Origin: Olleya aquimaris
Lineage (GTDB): Bacteria > Bacteroidota > Bacteroidia > Flavobacteriales > Flavobacteriaceae
NCBI RefSeq assembly: GCF_003259525.1
Contig: NZ_QLLO01000004.1
Coordinates: forward strand, 186,001 to 250,000
Direction of reading: 5' to 3'
Length of the DNA stretch: 64,000 nt
In this document: piece by piece, positions 1 through 9,347 of the stretch
Layout of the letters: every line of letters starts with the position of its first letter
How positions within the stretch are numbered: the stretch's first letter is position 1
Position numbers and translations under genes: made by a program
The notes under the pieces: generated by a model
The model's database searches: none
Told to the model about the DNA's origin: nothing
The model's input: the letters and a program-made list of their open reading frames with translations, nothing else

Positions 1-22
1 AACTAACTAATATTTTACAATT

Positions 23-1618
23 ATGGAATTTAAATTTGGAGGTTCAGAAACCAATCAAAAAACCGTATTAGGTCATCCGTCAGGATTATTTGTACTCTTT
101 TTTACTGAAATGTGGGAACGATTTTCTTACTATGGGATGCGTGCACTTTTAGTGCTATTTTTAGTATCGTCAGTTTTAGATGAAGGTTGGGGCTGGGAAC
201 GAGCTGATGCTTTAGTTTTATATGCATGGTACACTGGTTTAGTTTATTTAACACCAATTATTGGAGGGTATTTAGCAGATAAATTTTTAGGGTATAGAAA
301 GGCAGTAGTAATTGGTGCTTTTATTATGACTTTAGGACATGCCTCTATGGCTTTAGAAGGTATGGCTTCTGCATTCTTCTTTTTTGGATTAACATGTTTA
401 ATCATAGGAAATGGTTTATTTAAACCAAATATTTCATCTATGGTTGGGCAACTATACAAAAACCAAGGAAAAGAAAAAGATGCAGGATATACCATTTTTT
501 ATATGGGAATTAACGCAGGAGCCTTTTTAGGTATTTTACTTTGCGGATATATTGGAGAGTCTCCAGATTGGGGTTGGCATTATGGATTTGGATTAGCAGG
601 AATATTCATGTTTTTAGGAATGTTACAATTTTATTTTGCTCAAGGTATTTTTGGAAACATAGGAAACACACCTAAAGCACAATTAAAAATTGATGATGCA
701 ATAGAAAACTCTTTAGAGTCTGTTGAAGATGATATTGAAGATGTGGTTGATGAAGCTAAAAAATCTAAAGTAACTAGAGACCGATTAACTGTAATTGGGA
801 TTTTTGCATTATTTACTGTTTTCTTTTGGTGGGCTTTTGAACAAGCTGGGGGATCGATGACCATCTTTGCAAAAGACTATACAGATAGAGCTTTAGCAGG
901 TGATGCAGCCATGACATTTAAAATTGTTAATACCATTATAACCTTAGTGCCAATGGTGGTTATAACTTGGGTATTAGCATTGTTGTTTAAACAGACTTTT
1001 GGTAAATATGCACTATCAAACGTCTGGTTAGCACTTAGTTTTGTAATTATTTGGATAATAGTAATATACATGTTAAATAAACAATTTAATGATCCTACAG
1101 CAGAAGTGCCAGCCTCTTGGTTCTCTGTACTAAACTCATTATTTATTATACTATTTGCACCAGTATTCTCTAAAATATGGGAAAGCAAATACAATCCATC
1201 AGGACCAGTAAAATTTGCATTAGGATTATTATTAGTTGGGTTAGGATTTGGAGTGTTAGCTTACGGATCTGCAGCTATTCCAGATGGTGCAAAAACTGCT
1301 TCTGTAAGTTTAATGTTTTTAGTGTTTGCTTATTTATTGCACACTTTAGGAGAGTTATGCGTGTCTCCAGTAGGATTATCTTATGTTAGTAAATTAGCAC
1401 CTGCAAAACTAGTAGGTATGATGTTTGGTATATGGTTTGTATCTAACTTTTTAGCAAATCTTTTAGGAGGTTTAACAGGAAGTTATATGGATCCAATCAT
1501 GGAAGAACACGGACTTTCAACTTTCTTTTTAATCTTTACAATTATTCCAATAGTAGCAGCAGTAATTATGCTTGTGCTTAATGGAACTATTAAAAAGAAA
1601 ATGCACGGAGTTAAATAA
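23..1618 (+). CDS. POT/PTR-family proton-coupled peptide transporter
   Basis: A 531-residue inner-membrane protein with about 12-14 hydrophobic segments. It should import di- and tripeptides with protons. The family hallmark ExxERFxYYG is intact near the N-terminus (E29, E32, R33, Y36, Y37), inside the first membrane segment. This E-x-x-E-R motif couples proton and peptide binding in characterised POT proteins. A hydrophilic acidic loop around residues 225-255 separates the two halves, as is usual. The ATG at 23 gives the normal N-terminal length. Only 22 bases of upstream sequence are visible, so its promoter or an upstream partner lies outside the window. A strong terminator follows, so it ends its own transcript. 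The substrate range is inferred from the family. Confidence 0.93.
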   Translation: MEFKFGGSETNQKTVLGHPSGLFVLFFTEMWERFSYYGMRALLVLFLVSSVLDEGWGWERADALVLYAWYTGLVYLTPIIGGYLADKFLGYRKAVVIGAFIMTLGHASMALEGMASAFFFFGLTCLIIGNGLFKPNISSMVGQLYKNQGKEKDAGYTIFYMGINAGAFLGILLCGYIGESPDWGWHYGFGLAGIFMFLGMLQFYFAQGIFGNIGNTPKAQLKIDDAIENSLESVEDDIEDVVDEAKKSKVTRDRLTVIGIFALFTVFFWWAFEQAGGSMTIFAKDYTDRALAGDAAMTFKIVNTIITLVPMVVITWVLALLFKQTFGKYALSNVWLALSFVIIWIIVIYMLNKQFNDPTAEVPASWFSVLNSLFIILFAPVFSKIWESKYNPSGPVKFALGLLLVGLGFGVLAYGSAAIPDGAKTASVSLMFLVFAYLLHTLGELCVSPVGLSYVSKLAPAKLVGMMFGIWFVSNFLANLLGGLTGSYMDPIMEEHGLSTFFLIFTIIPIVAAVIMLVLNGTIKKKMHGVK

Positions 1619-1637
1619 AAAAATCTTAAATAGATCT

Positions 1638-1670
1638 AAAACGCCTCAATTTATGAGGCGTTTTTATTTT
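1638..1670 (+). terminator. Intrinsic terminator after the peptide transporter
   Basis: Perfect 8-bp stem ACGCCTCA (1641-1648) / TGAGGCGT (1654-1661) with a 5-base loop and a following T-rich run. It lies 20 bases after the transporter stop. Confidence 0.88.
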
Positions 1671-1674
1671 TTTG

Positions 1675-1682
1675 TAACTTTG
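1675..1682 (+). promoter_or_regulatory. Bacteroidota-type -7 box for the thioredoxin-like gene
   Basis: TAACTTTG matches TAnnTTTG exactly and lies 38 bases before the ATG at 1721. No clean -33 TTTG is seen at the usual spacing, because that position falls in the preceding terminator hairpin. Confidence 0.45.
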
Positions 1683-1720
1683 GAATGCTATTTGCAACTG
1701 CACAATAAAACACATAAATA

Positions 1721-2272
1721 ATGAAACATATACTTTTAGTCTTAACTATGCTATTTACATATAGTGGTATAGCACAAGATCAAATTAATTGGATAACGCT
1801 TGAAGAAGCAGTCGAGCTTCAAAAAACAGAACCTAGAAAAATAATAATGGATGCCTACACCACTTGGTGTGGACCTTGTAAGTTATTAGATGCACGTACA
1901 TTTACAAACAAAGATTTAATAGCCTACATTAATAAAAATTACTATGCAGTAAAGTTTAATGCTCAGGGTAATGACACAGTGACTTTTAAAGGTAAAACCT
2001 ATACTAATCCAAAGTATAATCCTGCAAAAGCCAAAACTAGAAACTCGTCACACGAGCTAGCTATTGCTTTAGGGATTAGATCGTATCCTACTTTATTATT
2101 TTTTGACGAAGACGCCAATTTAATTACTCCTGTTATAGGTTATAAAACACCACAACAACTAGAGTTATATTTAAAAATGTTTACGTCTAACAAGCATAAA
2201 GACATGAAAACACAAGCAGACTTTGATAAGTATTACAAAGAGTTTAAAGCCACGTTTAAGGACAACGCTTAG
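1721..2272 (+). CDS. Secreted thioredoxin-like protein
   Basis: 183 residues. A hydrophobic signal peptide covers residues 1-18, ending near GIAQ, so the product should work in the periplasm. A thioredoxin fold follows with the redox motif WCGPC (W49, C50, C53) and a downstream cis-proline in RSYPTLLFF. The region between them is longer than in classical thioredoxin and carries a Lys/Asn-rich insertion, as in thioredoxin_7/DUF255-like secreted proteins. Known members act as disulfide reductases or cytochrome/thiol maturation helpers. No partner is encoded next door, so the substrate is unknown. It converges with comEC on the other strand, with only 5 bases between stop codons. Confidence 0.88.
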   Translation: MKHILLVLTMLFTYSGIAQDQINWITLEEAVELQKTEPRKIIMDAYTTWCGPCKLLDARTFTNKDLIAYINKNYYAVKFNAQGNDTVTFKGKTYTNPKYNPAKAKTRNSSHELAIALGIRSYPTLLFFDEDANLITPVIGYKTPQQLELYLKMFTSNKHKDMKTQADFDKYYKEFKATFKDNA

Positions 2273-2277
2273 TCTAC

Positions 2278-4308
2278 TTAATAATGTATAATAAAAGCTC
2301 CTGTTTTACCAGTTTGGTAATATGGGAGTTTTTGTTTTATGCAAGTGTTATTCCAACGATTAATATAAGATTTGTAATTATTACCATCTGCAATAATGGC
2401 TTTAGGTTGCAAGCTATCTATTAATCTGTTTAGATTTAATTTTGGTGATTGAGTCAATAAAACATAGTCTATTGTAACATTTTTTACATTAAAAACGCCT
2501 AAACTATCCACTACCAAAAGATGCTTATCGTTTATTTTATAGATTGGATTTAATGGTGTTGATGGTAATGTGTTTAACGAATTTTTGACACTATAACTTC
2601 TTATAATTGTATTGCTTTCTGCATTTTCTAAATCCGAATAAACCGCCAATTGGTCATTGTGTTTTAGACCTAATAAAGTAGATCTGTTTTTATGAAATAC
2701 TATAAAAGAATCTCCTTTAGTTTTATAATAATTTAATATAAAAGTAGCTTGAAAAACTATTAAGGCAATTAAAGAAAATTGCATCCATTTATAATTTTTT
2801 TGATAGTAAAGTTTATAGATAGAAAATATCAAAACATAAGACACAACAACTTGTAAAATAGTAAAAGGTATGTCTAAAATTAAAAAGTCCTCTTGATTAG
2901 ATATCCAGCCAAAAAACTGATTCATCCAATTAATAACTAGACCAAATGCATCAGACAAAATGGTTTGTGGAGTACCAAATAACGACAAGGTAATTACTAG
3001 TAAACCCAAACCTAAAATTACTCCTAAAAAAGGAATGACTACTAAATTTGATAGCCAAAATAAACTAGGAAATTGATGAAAGTAATATAAACTTATTGGA
3101 ATAATACCAAATTGTGCAGAAACTGTTACTGTTAGAGTTTTCCATAATAAATTAACTAATTTGTGTTTTGGTGACCACAATCGTTCTAAAATTGGTTGAA
3201 AACTTACAATAGCAATTACTGCAGCATAACTTAACTGAAATCCAACATCAAATAAAAAATTAGGTTTAATTAATAGTAATATAAAAACCGAAATAGCTAA
3301 AGTGTTATAGATATTAGTAGAACGCTTTAAATTCATACCAATAGCTACAATACTAAACATAGTAGTCGCTCTAATGATAGAAGCCGAGCCTCCTGCAATT
3401 AAAGCATAGATCCATAATAAAATCAAAAGAATACCTGTTTTAATAATGTGACCGTTTTTAAAACGCTCTACTGGTTTAAACACAACATTTAGAATCAACA
3501 AGATAATACCAACATGTAATCCAGAAACAGCTAATATATGGATGGCTCCTGCATTAGTGTAATTGTCATAAACTTCCTTAGTAATATTCTGTCTTTGACC
3601 CAATATTAGAGCGTTAATAATAGATAGTTGGTCATTAGTATAATTATAACCGCTTAATCTTTCATTTATATAATTTCTAAATTTAGCTGCATACCCAAAT
3701 AAAGTTTGTGAGTCGTTTTTTAATGGTAAAATTTGTTTTGAATTAACATACAATTGGTGGTGTACTTGCTGTTTTTCTAAATAATTTTTATAGCTAAATT
3801 GATCTGGATTTAAAGGTGCTTTAATGTCAACTAAATCAGAATTAGTGATGTAAATAGCATCAATTGGAAGATTGGATTGTAAACTATCTTTTTCAACATT
3901 TATCAAAGCTTTACCTGTAACTTTAGTTGAATTTACTTTTAAAACATCTACATAATATCGTTCACTAAAAGCGTTAGGCTTTAGTAATTCTCTAACTTTA
4001 AACGTAATTGTGTTATCAGACGAGTTTTCAGTTAAATAATGTGAGAAATGATTTAAATTCTGAATGTCTTCATTACAATTAGTAATAAACACACCAAATG
4101 CTATAAAGGTCAAATAAGTAGATATGCCAAAGAGATAAATATGGCTTTTTTTCTTTTTTACAATGAAATAAAGCCCAACAGAAATTAAAGTAAAACCAAT
4201 AGAAAAAAGGAAACTATTAAGTATGCTTATACTAAATAGCTTGGATAGCATGATACCAATAATCAAGCATAATGTAAATTTTATTATTGAAAATTTAAGA
4301 AGCTTCAC
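2278..4308 (-). CDS. comEC: ComEC/Rec2-family DNA uptake channel with degenerate C-terminal domain
   Basis: 676 residues, starting at a GTG (complement of 4306-4308). N-terminal membrane helices and a soluble DUF4131-like region (about 25-200) precede the competence core (about 210-500). The core has the characteristic stretch NAGAIHILAVSGLHVGIILL and many membrane helices. In competent bacteria ComEC passes single-stranded DNA across the inner membrane. The last ~140 residues keep part of a beta-lactamase-like fold (KHLLVVDSLG, IDYVLLTQSPKLNLNRLIDS), but the HxHxDH metal ligands are missing at the expected place. It is last in the surE-lpxB-NlpC-comEC run, 21 bases after the NlpC stop. Whether this strain is competent cannot be judged here. 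Confidence 0.88.
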   Translation of the reverse strand: MKLLKFSIIKFTLCLIIGIMLSKLFSISILNSFLFSIGFTLISVGLYFIVKKKKSHIYLFGISTYLTFIAFGVFITNCNEDIQNLNHFSHYLTENSSDNTITFKVRELLKPNAFSERYYVDVLKVNSTKVTGKALINVEKDSLQSNLPIDAIYITNSDLVDIKAPLNPDQFSYKNYLEKQQVHHQLYVNSKQILPLKNDSQTLFGYAAKFRNYINERLSGYNYTNDQLSIINALILGQRQNITKEVYDNYTNAGAIHILAVSGLHVGIILLILNVVFKPVERFKNGHIIKTGILLILLWIYALIAGGSASIIRATTMFSIVAIGMNLKRSTNIYNTLAISVFILLLIKPNFLFDVGFQLSYAAVIAIVSFQPILERLWSPKHKLVNLLWKTLTVTVSAQFGIIPISLYYFHQFPSLFWLSNLVVIPFLGVILGLGLLVITLSLFGTPQTILSDAFGLVINWMNQFFGWISNQEDFLILDIPFTILQVVVSYVLIFSIYKLYYQKNYKWMQFSLIALIVFQATFILNYYKTKGDSFIVFHKNRSTLLGLKHNDQLAVYSDLENAESNTIIRSYSVKNSLNTLPSTPLNPIYKINDKHLLVVDSLGVFNVKNVTIDYVLLTQSPKLNLNRLIDSLQPKAIIADGNNYKSYINRWNNTCIKQKLPYYQTGKTGAFIIHY

Positions 4309-4329
4309 TTCTCTAATATATAAAATTTC

Positions 4330-4857
4330 TTACAAAACCCGACGTGCTTGTACAAATGCAAAATACCAGTAGCGCTCAGACAATAAAGACGTCATCACAC
4401 CTTTACTAGTACTAGCGTGTACAAACTCGATACGTTCTGGTCTTACCGAAGTGACCAATCCAACATGGTTAACACTTCTGCTATTTTTTCGGGTGGCAAA
4501 AAATAGTAAATCGCCTTTTTGGACTTCTTTTAAATCTACCCAATCGCCATGTTTAGAAAGCGCACTAGTGGTTCTGGGCATTTTAATGTTTTCTTGGATA
4601 AATGCAGTGTGTATTAAACCAGAGCAGTCCATCCCTTTAGAGGTGGTTCCGCCATATTTATACTTAACACCTTCATAGGCTAACGCATTTTTAACCACAT
4701 TATCTGTGGTGCTGTTAGAGGTAGTACTAGTACTTGTATTTGGTTTGGTAGATACTTTAGTAGTTTTAGTTTTTTTTGTGGTAACTACGCGTTTGCTTTT
4801 TGAAGCACCACAAGAAAACACAATTATTAGTAGTAGGAATAGGGCAATTTTTTTCAT
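4330..4857 (-). CDS. NlpC/P60 (C40) peptidoglycan endopeptidase lipoprotein
   Basis: 175 residues. The signal peptide ends in a lipobox with Cys16 (IIVFSC), so it is probably a lipoprotein. A low-complexity Thr/Ser/Lys linker spans residues 20-52. The NlpC/P60 domain follows, with the catalytic Cys in GMDCSGL (C78), the His in NHVGLV (H131) and a third polar residue, H147. Family members cleave the D-Glu-mDAP peptide bond of the cell wall. There is no separate wall-binding module, so the linker probably only spaces the enzyme from the membrane. The gene starts 3 bases after the lpxB stop and is probably translationally coupled. Confidence 0.92.
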   Translation of the reverse strand: MKKIALFLLLIIVFSCGASKSKRVVTTKKTKTTKVSTKPNTSTSTTSNSTTDNVVKNALAYEGVKYKYGGTTSKGMDCSGLIHTAFIQENIKMPRTTSALSKHGDWVDLKEVQKGDLLFFATRKNSRSVNHVGLVTSVRPERIEFVHASTSKGVMTSLLSERYWYFAFVQARRVL

Positions 4858-4860
4858 GTA

Positions 4861-5982
4861 TTAGTCATTGTCTTTTATAGCATCAAAAATTAACTGTGCA
4901 GTATTTTGGCTGGCACCTTTTCCGCCTAATTTTTTTTCTAACTCGTAATAATTTATAAAAAATTTAGTACGCTCGTAGTCGTCTAAAATAATATCTAATT
5001 CTTTTTTAAGTCGCTTCTTATTAAAGTCGTTTTGAATCAATTCGGTCACCGCTTCTTTATCCAAAATTAAGTTAACTAAGCTAATGTAGTCTAGGTTTAC
5101 TACACGTTTTCCAATTTGGTAAGACACCCAACTCCCTTTATAACAAACCACTTGTGGTACTTTAAATAAAGCGGTTTCAAGCGTTGCAGTACCTGAAGTA
5201 ACTAAAGCTGCAGTCGATAAGCTTAATAAGTCGTAGGTTTTATTACTTATAAAATGCACGTTAGATTGTTTAATGAATGTTTGGTAAAAACTAAAGTCTT
5301 GGCTTGGTGCACCAGCAATCACGAACTGGTAGTTTGGGTAGTCATCCACTACACTTAACATAACCGATAGCATTTTAGTAATTTCTTGCTTTCTGCTTCC
5401 TGGTAATAAGGCTATTATTGGTTTTTCGCTTAAGCCATGCGTGGCTCTAAACTCAAACTCATCTACTTGCGTACGACTAGAAATAGCATCAATTAAAGGG
5501 TGTCCAACAAAGTGTACAGGATAGTTGTGTTTGTCTTCGTAAAACGCTTTTTCAAACGGAAGTATCACATACATCGCATCAACATCTCGCTTTATGGCTT
5601 TAATGCGTCCTTCTTTCCAAGCCCAAATCTGAGGAGAAATGTAATAATGCGTCTTAAACTGTTTGTGTTTTGCCCATTTAGCAATGCGTAAATTAAATCC
5701 TGGATAGTCTATAAAAATAATCACATCTGGATTATAATTGGCAATATCAGACTTACAAAAAGATAGATTTTTGGCAATAGTTCTTAAATTCATAATAACT
5801 TCAGAAAAACCCATAAAAGCTAATGCTTTATAGTGTTTTACTAAAGTCCCTCCAACACTCTGCATTAAATCTCCGCCCCAAAATCTAAACTCTGCATTAA
5901 CATCTTGTTTTTGCAGTGCCTTCATGAGGTTAGAGCCATGTAAGTCTCCAGAAGCTTCGCCAGAAATAATATAATATTTCAA
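4861..5982 (-). CDS. lpxB: Lipid-A-disaccharide synthase
   Basis: 373 residues, a glycosyltransferase family 19 enzyme. It joins UDP-2,3-diacylglucosamine to lipid X to form the lipid A disaccharide at the inner membrane. Signatures in order: SGEASGDLHG at the N-terminus, DYPGFNLRIAKWAK, SPQIWAWKEGRI, VGHPLID, LLPGSRKQEI, and TSGTATLETALFKVPQVV in the UDP-binding half. The start is TTG (complement of 5980-5982). No ATG gives a complete N-terminus, and the SGEASGD motif sits at the normal distance. The upstream small membrane-protein gene stops 1 base before this start, so coupling is likely. Length is typical. Confidence 0.96.
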   Translation of the reverse strand: MKYYIISGEASGDLHGSNLMKALQKQDVNAEFRFWGGDLMQSVGGTLVKHYKALAFMGFSEVIMNLRTIAKNLSFCKSDIANYNPDVIIFIDYPGFNLRIAKWAKHKQFKTHYYISPQIWAWKEGRIKAIKRDVDAMYVILPFEKAFYEDKHNYPVHFVGHPLIDAISSRTQVDEFEFRATHGLSEKPIIALLPGSRKQEITKMLSVMLSVVDDYPNYQFVIAGAPSQDFSFYQTFIKQSNVHFISNKTYDLLSLSTAALVTSGTATLETALFKVPQVVCYKGSWVSYQIGKRVVNLDYISLVNLILDKEAVTELIQNDFNKKRLKKELDIILDDYERTKFFINYYELEKKLGGKGASQNTAQLIFDAIKDND

Positions 5983-5983
5983 T

Positions 5984-6265
5984 CTAAAATCTATTTATTA
6001 TAAAAATTAATCCAATTATTAGTGTGGCTATTAACACACCTTTGGCTTTGTCGTCTTGTTTTTTATTTAAAAACAAAAAGAACAAGCCTAAATTTAATAA
6101 TGCACCTAAGCTAACCAATTTGCCAACAAATTTAAACTGCAAGGCTTGTTTAATGGTTTCTTCAATTCCAAATTTAGAAAACAAAACAATGTACAAAATC
6201 ACACCAATACAGGTAGAAATTATACCAAGTATAAACCCTAAAATTATGTCTTTTTTATTGTTCAA
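5984..6265 (-). CDS. Small membrane protein between surE and lpxB
   Basis: 93 residues with three predicted membrane segments (about 8-30, 44-65 and 75-92) and short charged loops. The family was not recognised. Translation appears to begin at TTG (complement of 6263-6265), inside the last codons of surE, an 11-base overlap. No ATG occurs early in the frame. It ends 1 base before lpxB. Its place between two genes of a tight operon supports expression. The neighbours suggest an envelope role, but nothing in the sequence shows one. Confidence 0.72.
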   Translation of the reverse strand: MNNKKDIILGFILGIISTCIGVILYIVLFSKFGIEETIKQALQFKFVGKLVSLGALLNLGLFFLFLNKKQDDKAKGVLIATLIIGLIFIINRF

Positions 6266-7031
6266 AGTGCCAAGTATTTAATTGTTGTATATAGTGGTGA
6301 GCTGTTAAATCAAATTGCACAGGTACTACAGATATATGTCCTTCTGCTAGTGCGTGTTCATCGGTATCAGTGCCTTTATCGTAATTTACAAATTCACCAG
6401 TTAACCAAAAATAGTCTCTGCCTTGAGGTGTTTTACGTTTATCAAATTTTTCTTTCCAATTAGCGCGTGCTTGTCTACAAATTTTTATGCCTTTAATATC
6501 TTTTTCTTTGAGATTAGGAATATTAACATTTAAAACAACACCCTCTGCCATACCATGCTTTAACGCGTTTTCGGCAATTTGTCTCACATACTTTTTTGAA
6601 GCTTTAAAATTAGCATCCCAACTGTAATCTAACAACGAAAATCCAATTGCAGGAATACCTTCTATTCCAGCTTCGACAGCAGCACTCATCGTACCAGAGT
6701 AAATCACATTAATAGAGCTGTTAGACCCATGGTTAATACCAGATACACATAAATCTGGACGTCTGTCTAACACCTCGTTAATAGCAATTTTTACACAGTC
6801 TGCAGGTGTGCCAGAACAACTATATTGTTGTGTTTTATCTCCTTTTTTAGAAACTTTATCCAAATGTAGCACGCTATTTATGGTTATGGCGTGACCCATT
6901 CCGCTTTGCGGACTATCAGGAGCCACAACAACAACATCACCCAAGGTTTCCATAACTTCTATTAAAGTTAAAATTCCTGGTGCTGTTATCCCATCATCAT
7001 TGGTCACTAAAATTAGTGGTCTTTTACTCAT
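6255..7031 (-). CDS. surE: 5'/3'-nucleotidase SurE
   Basis: 258 residues. SurE enzymes are metal-dependent phosphatases of nucleoside 5'/3'-monophosphates and of short polyphosphate in some species. The metal site is present in VTNDDGITAPG (adjacent Asp pair) and in the conserved segments SGINHGSN and YSGTMSAAVEAG. Length matches the family. The ATG at 7031 is the first gene of a five-gene minus-strand run ending in comEC. The association with lpxB and envelope genes fits Bacteroidota gene order. The 154-base gap to the divergent protease gene should hold its promoter. One near-match to a reversed -7 box lies there but is not convincing. Confidence 0.95.
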   Translation of the reverse strand: MSKRPLILVTNDDGITAPGILTLIEVMETLGDVVVVAPDSPQSGMGHAITINSVLHLDKVSKKGDKTQQYSCSGTPADCVKIAINEVLDRRPDLCVSGINHGSNSSINVIYSGTMSAAVEAGIEGIPAIGFSLLDYSWDANFKASKKYVRQIAENALKHGMAEGVVLNVNIPNLKEKDIKGIKICRQARANWKEKFDKRKTPQGRDYFWLTGEFVNYDKGTDTDEHALAEGHISVVPVQFDLTAHHYIQQLNTWHFEQ

Positions 7032-7185
7032 AAAAAGAAGATTTTTTAACGTAGCTAAAATACATAAAATCTTACGTAACCACTCAATTTAATTAGTTTA
7101 ACAAAAAATTAGCGGGTTTAGATTTTATTGGCATGGTTTTTTCTTTACTTTAGTGGAAATTTCCCAAATAAACAAAAAGAGACAG

Positions 7186-9339
7186 ATGAAAAGGAATTAT
7201 AATATTATTTTACTAGTGCTAGTTTTAGCATTTGGATCTTGTAGTTTTACTACTAAAGTCGAAGATAATCCAGATAAAGACAAGTTGTTAATTCAAATTA
7301 TAACCTTGGCTTTAGACCAGTTACACTTTGAACCAAAACAATTAAATGATGCGTTTTCAGCTGAAATTTACTCTGATTACTTAGAATTAGTAGACCCATT
7401 AAAACGTTATTTTTTACAGTCAGATATTGACGAATTTAAAAAATATGAAACGGAAATTGATGATCAATTAAGAGCTTATGATATTTCGTTTTTTAATGTA
7501 GTACATGAGCGATTAATTCAACGTCAACAAGAAGCAAAACAATATTATAAGGACATTTTAGCTAAACCTTTCAACTTCAATGAAGATGAAGTGTATAATG
7601 CAGATTACGAGTCGTTACCTTATGCTAAAAATAAAAAAGCATTAAAAGAACGTTGGAGACAACAGTTAAAATTTAACACGCTTACAGGTTATGATGCGCT
7701 AGTAGATCAGCAAAATGAAGAACCTAAAGAAACAAGTGATGAAGCATCACCATACGAGACCGTAGAAAAAAAATCTTTAAAAGAATTAGAAGAGGAAGCT
7801 AGAAACGAAACCCTAAAAACGCTTGATAATTACTTTACAGATTATATAGAAGACATGGATCGTGAAGATTGGTTTTCTATGTATGTTAATACTATTGTAG
7901 AAGAGTTTGATCCACACACCTCTTACATGGCTCCAACAGATAAGGATAGATTTGACCAACAAATGTCAGGTAAGTTAGAAGGAATTGGAGCGCGTTTACA
8001 AAAGAAAATGGACTACATTAAAATAGTCGAGTTGATTTCTGGAGGACCAGCTTGGAGAGATGGGCAAATAGAAGTGGGAGACGTTATTATGAAAGTACGT
8101 CAGGATAAAGAAAAAGAAGCAGTTAGCGTTGTTGGTATGCGTATTGACGATGCTATCAAATTAATAAAAGGACCTAAAGGCACTAAAGTGGTTTTAACCA
8201 TGAAAAAAGTGGATGGAACCATTGAAGACTATACCATTACTAGAGATATTGTAGAGCTTGAAGAAACTTATGCAAAATCTTCAATTGTAAAAAAAGAAGG
8301 TAAAAACTACGGAATAATAAACTTACCTAAATTTTATGTCGATTTCGAAGATTATAAAAACCGAAACGCTGCAACAGATATCAAATTAGAAATTGAACGT
8401 CTTAAAGAGCAAGGTATTGAAGGGTTAGTTTTAGACTTACGTAATAATGGAGGTGGTTCTTTAAGAACTGTGGTAGACATTGCTGGATTATTTATTAAAG
8501 ATGGTCCAATAGTACAAGTACGCTCTACCGACGAGCCAAAAGAAATACTAAGAGATACCGATAAGTCTATTGTTTGGGATGGACCTTTAGTGATTATGGT
8601 AAACGAATTGTCTGCATCTGCATCAGAAATTTTAGCAGCAGCCATGCAAGACTACAAGCGTGCTATTATTATTGGAAGTAACCAAACCTATGGTAAGGGA
8701 ACTGTGCAAAATGTATTAGACCTAAACCGTATGGTGCGTAATAGCTCTCACGGAGACTTAGGTGCTTTAAAATTAACACGTCAAAAGTTTTACCGTATTA
8801 ATGGTGGATCTACACAATTAGAAGGTGTAAAAAGTGATGTGGTAGTACCAGATCGTTATAGCTTTATAGAAATAGGAGAACGTGATCAAGAAAACCCGTT
8901 AGCTTGGGATAAAATTGCACCAGTAGATTATGAAGAATGGGATAGATATTTTGACTACGATCGTACCATTGCTAAAAGTAAAGAGCGAATGGCTAACAAT
9001 GAGCAGTTAAAATTAATCGAGAACAATGCACGATGGGCAAAAACAAAAATGGATGAAAACACTTACTCGCTTAACTACGAGAAGTACAAGTCTAAGTTAA
9101 AGTTAAATGAAGAAGAAGCTAAGCAATTTGATGCTATTTCAGATTATAAAACAGACTTAACGTTTCAGTCGTTACCATACGAGCAACAATTGTTTGAACA
9201 AGATACTATATTACGTGATAAGCGTACAAGATGGCACGAAAACTTAAGTAAAGATGTTTATGTTGAAGAAGCATTAAATGTGCTAAACGACTTAAAAATG
9301 ACTTACGAAATTAAGAAAGTAGCCACTTTAAAAGATTAA
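7186..9339 (+). CDS. prc: Prc/Tsp-type carboxy-terminal processing protease (S41)
   Basis: 717 residues from the ATG at 7186. An in-frame GTG 33 bases upstream overlaps a promoter-like TACTTTAG and would put charged residues before the signal peptide, so it was not used. The signal peptide ends in a lipobox (LAFGSC), suggesting a periplasmic lipoprotein. Order: N-terminal helical region (40-250), PDZ domain (about 260-350, GIGARLQ to KGPKGTKV), then the S41 catalytic domain with NELSASASE and TYGKGTVQ. By alignment with E. coli Prc, S478 and K504 form the Ser-Lys dyad. A C-terminal DUF3340-like helical part follows. Such enzymes trim or degrade periplasmic proteins. The permease gene follows after 8 bases. 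Confidence 0.94.
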   Translation: MKRNYNIILLVLVLAFGSCSFTTKVEDNPDKDKLLIQIITLALDQLHFEPKQLNDAFSAEIYSDYLELVDPLKRYFLQSDIDEFKKYETEIDDQLRAYDISFFNVVHERLIQRQQEAKQYYKDILAKPFNFNEDEVYNADYESLPYAKNKKALKERWRQQLKFNTLTGYDALVDQQNEEPKETSDEASPYETVEKKSLKELEEEARNETLKTLDNYFTDYIEDMDREDWFSMYVNTIVEEFDPHTSYMAPTDKDRFDQQMSGKLEGIGARLQKKMDYIKIVELISGGPAWRDGQIEVGDVIMKVRQDKEKEAVSVVGMRIDDAIKLIKGPKGTKVVLTMKKVDGTIEDYTITRDIVELEETYAKSSIVKKEGKNYGIINLPKFYVDFEDYKNRNAATDIKLEIERLKEQGIEGLVLDLRNNGGGSLRTVVDIAGLFIKDGPIVQVRSTDEPKEILRDTDKSIVWDGPLVIMVNELSASASEILAAAMQDYKRAIIIGSNQTYGKGTVQNVLDLNRMVRNSSHGDLGALKLTRQKFYRINGGSTQLEGVKSDVVVPDRYSFIEIGERDQENPLAWDKIAPVDYEEWDRYFDYDRTIAKSKERMANNEQLKLIENNARWAKTKMDENTYSLNYEKYKSKLKLNEEEAKQFDAISDYKTDLTFQSLPYEQQLFEQDTILRDKRTRWHENLSKDVYVEEALNVLNDLKMTYEIKKVATLKD

Positions 9340-9347
9340 AACAATCA

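Noticed and set aside
7153-7185. GTG start upstream of the S41 protease ATG
   Set aside because: The GTG lies on a promoter-like TACTTTAG and would spoil the lipoprotein signal peptide. The ATG at 7186 is better.
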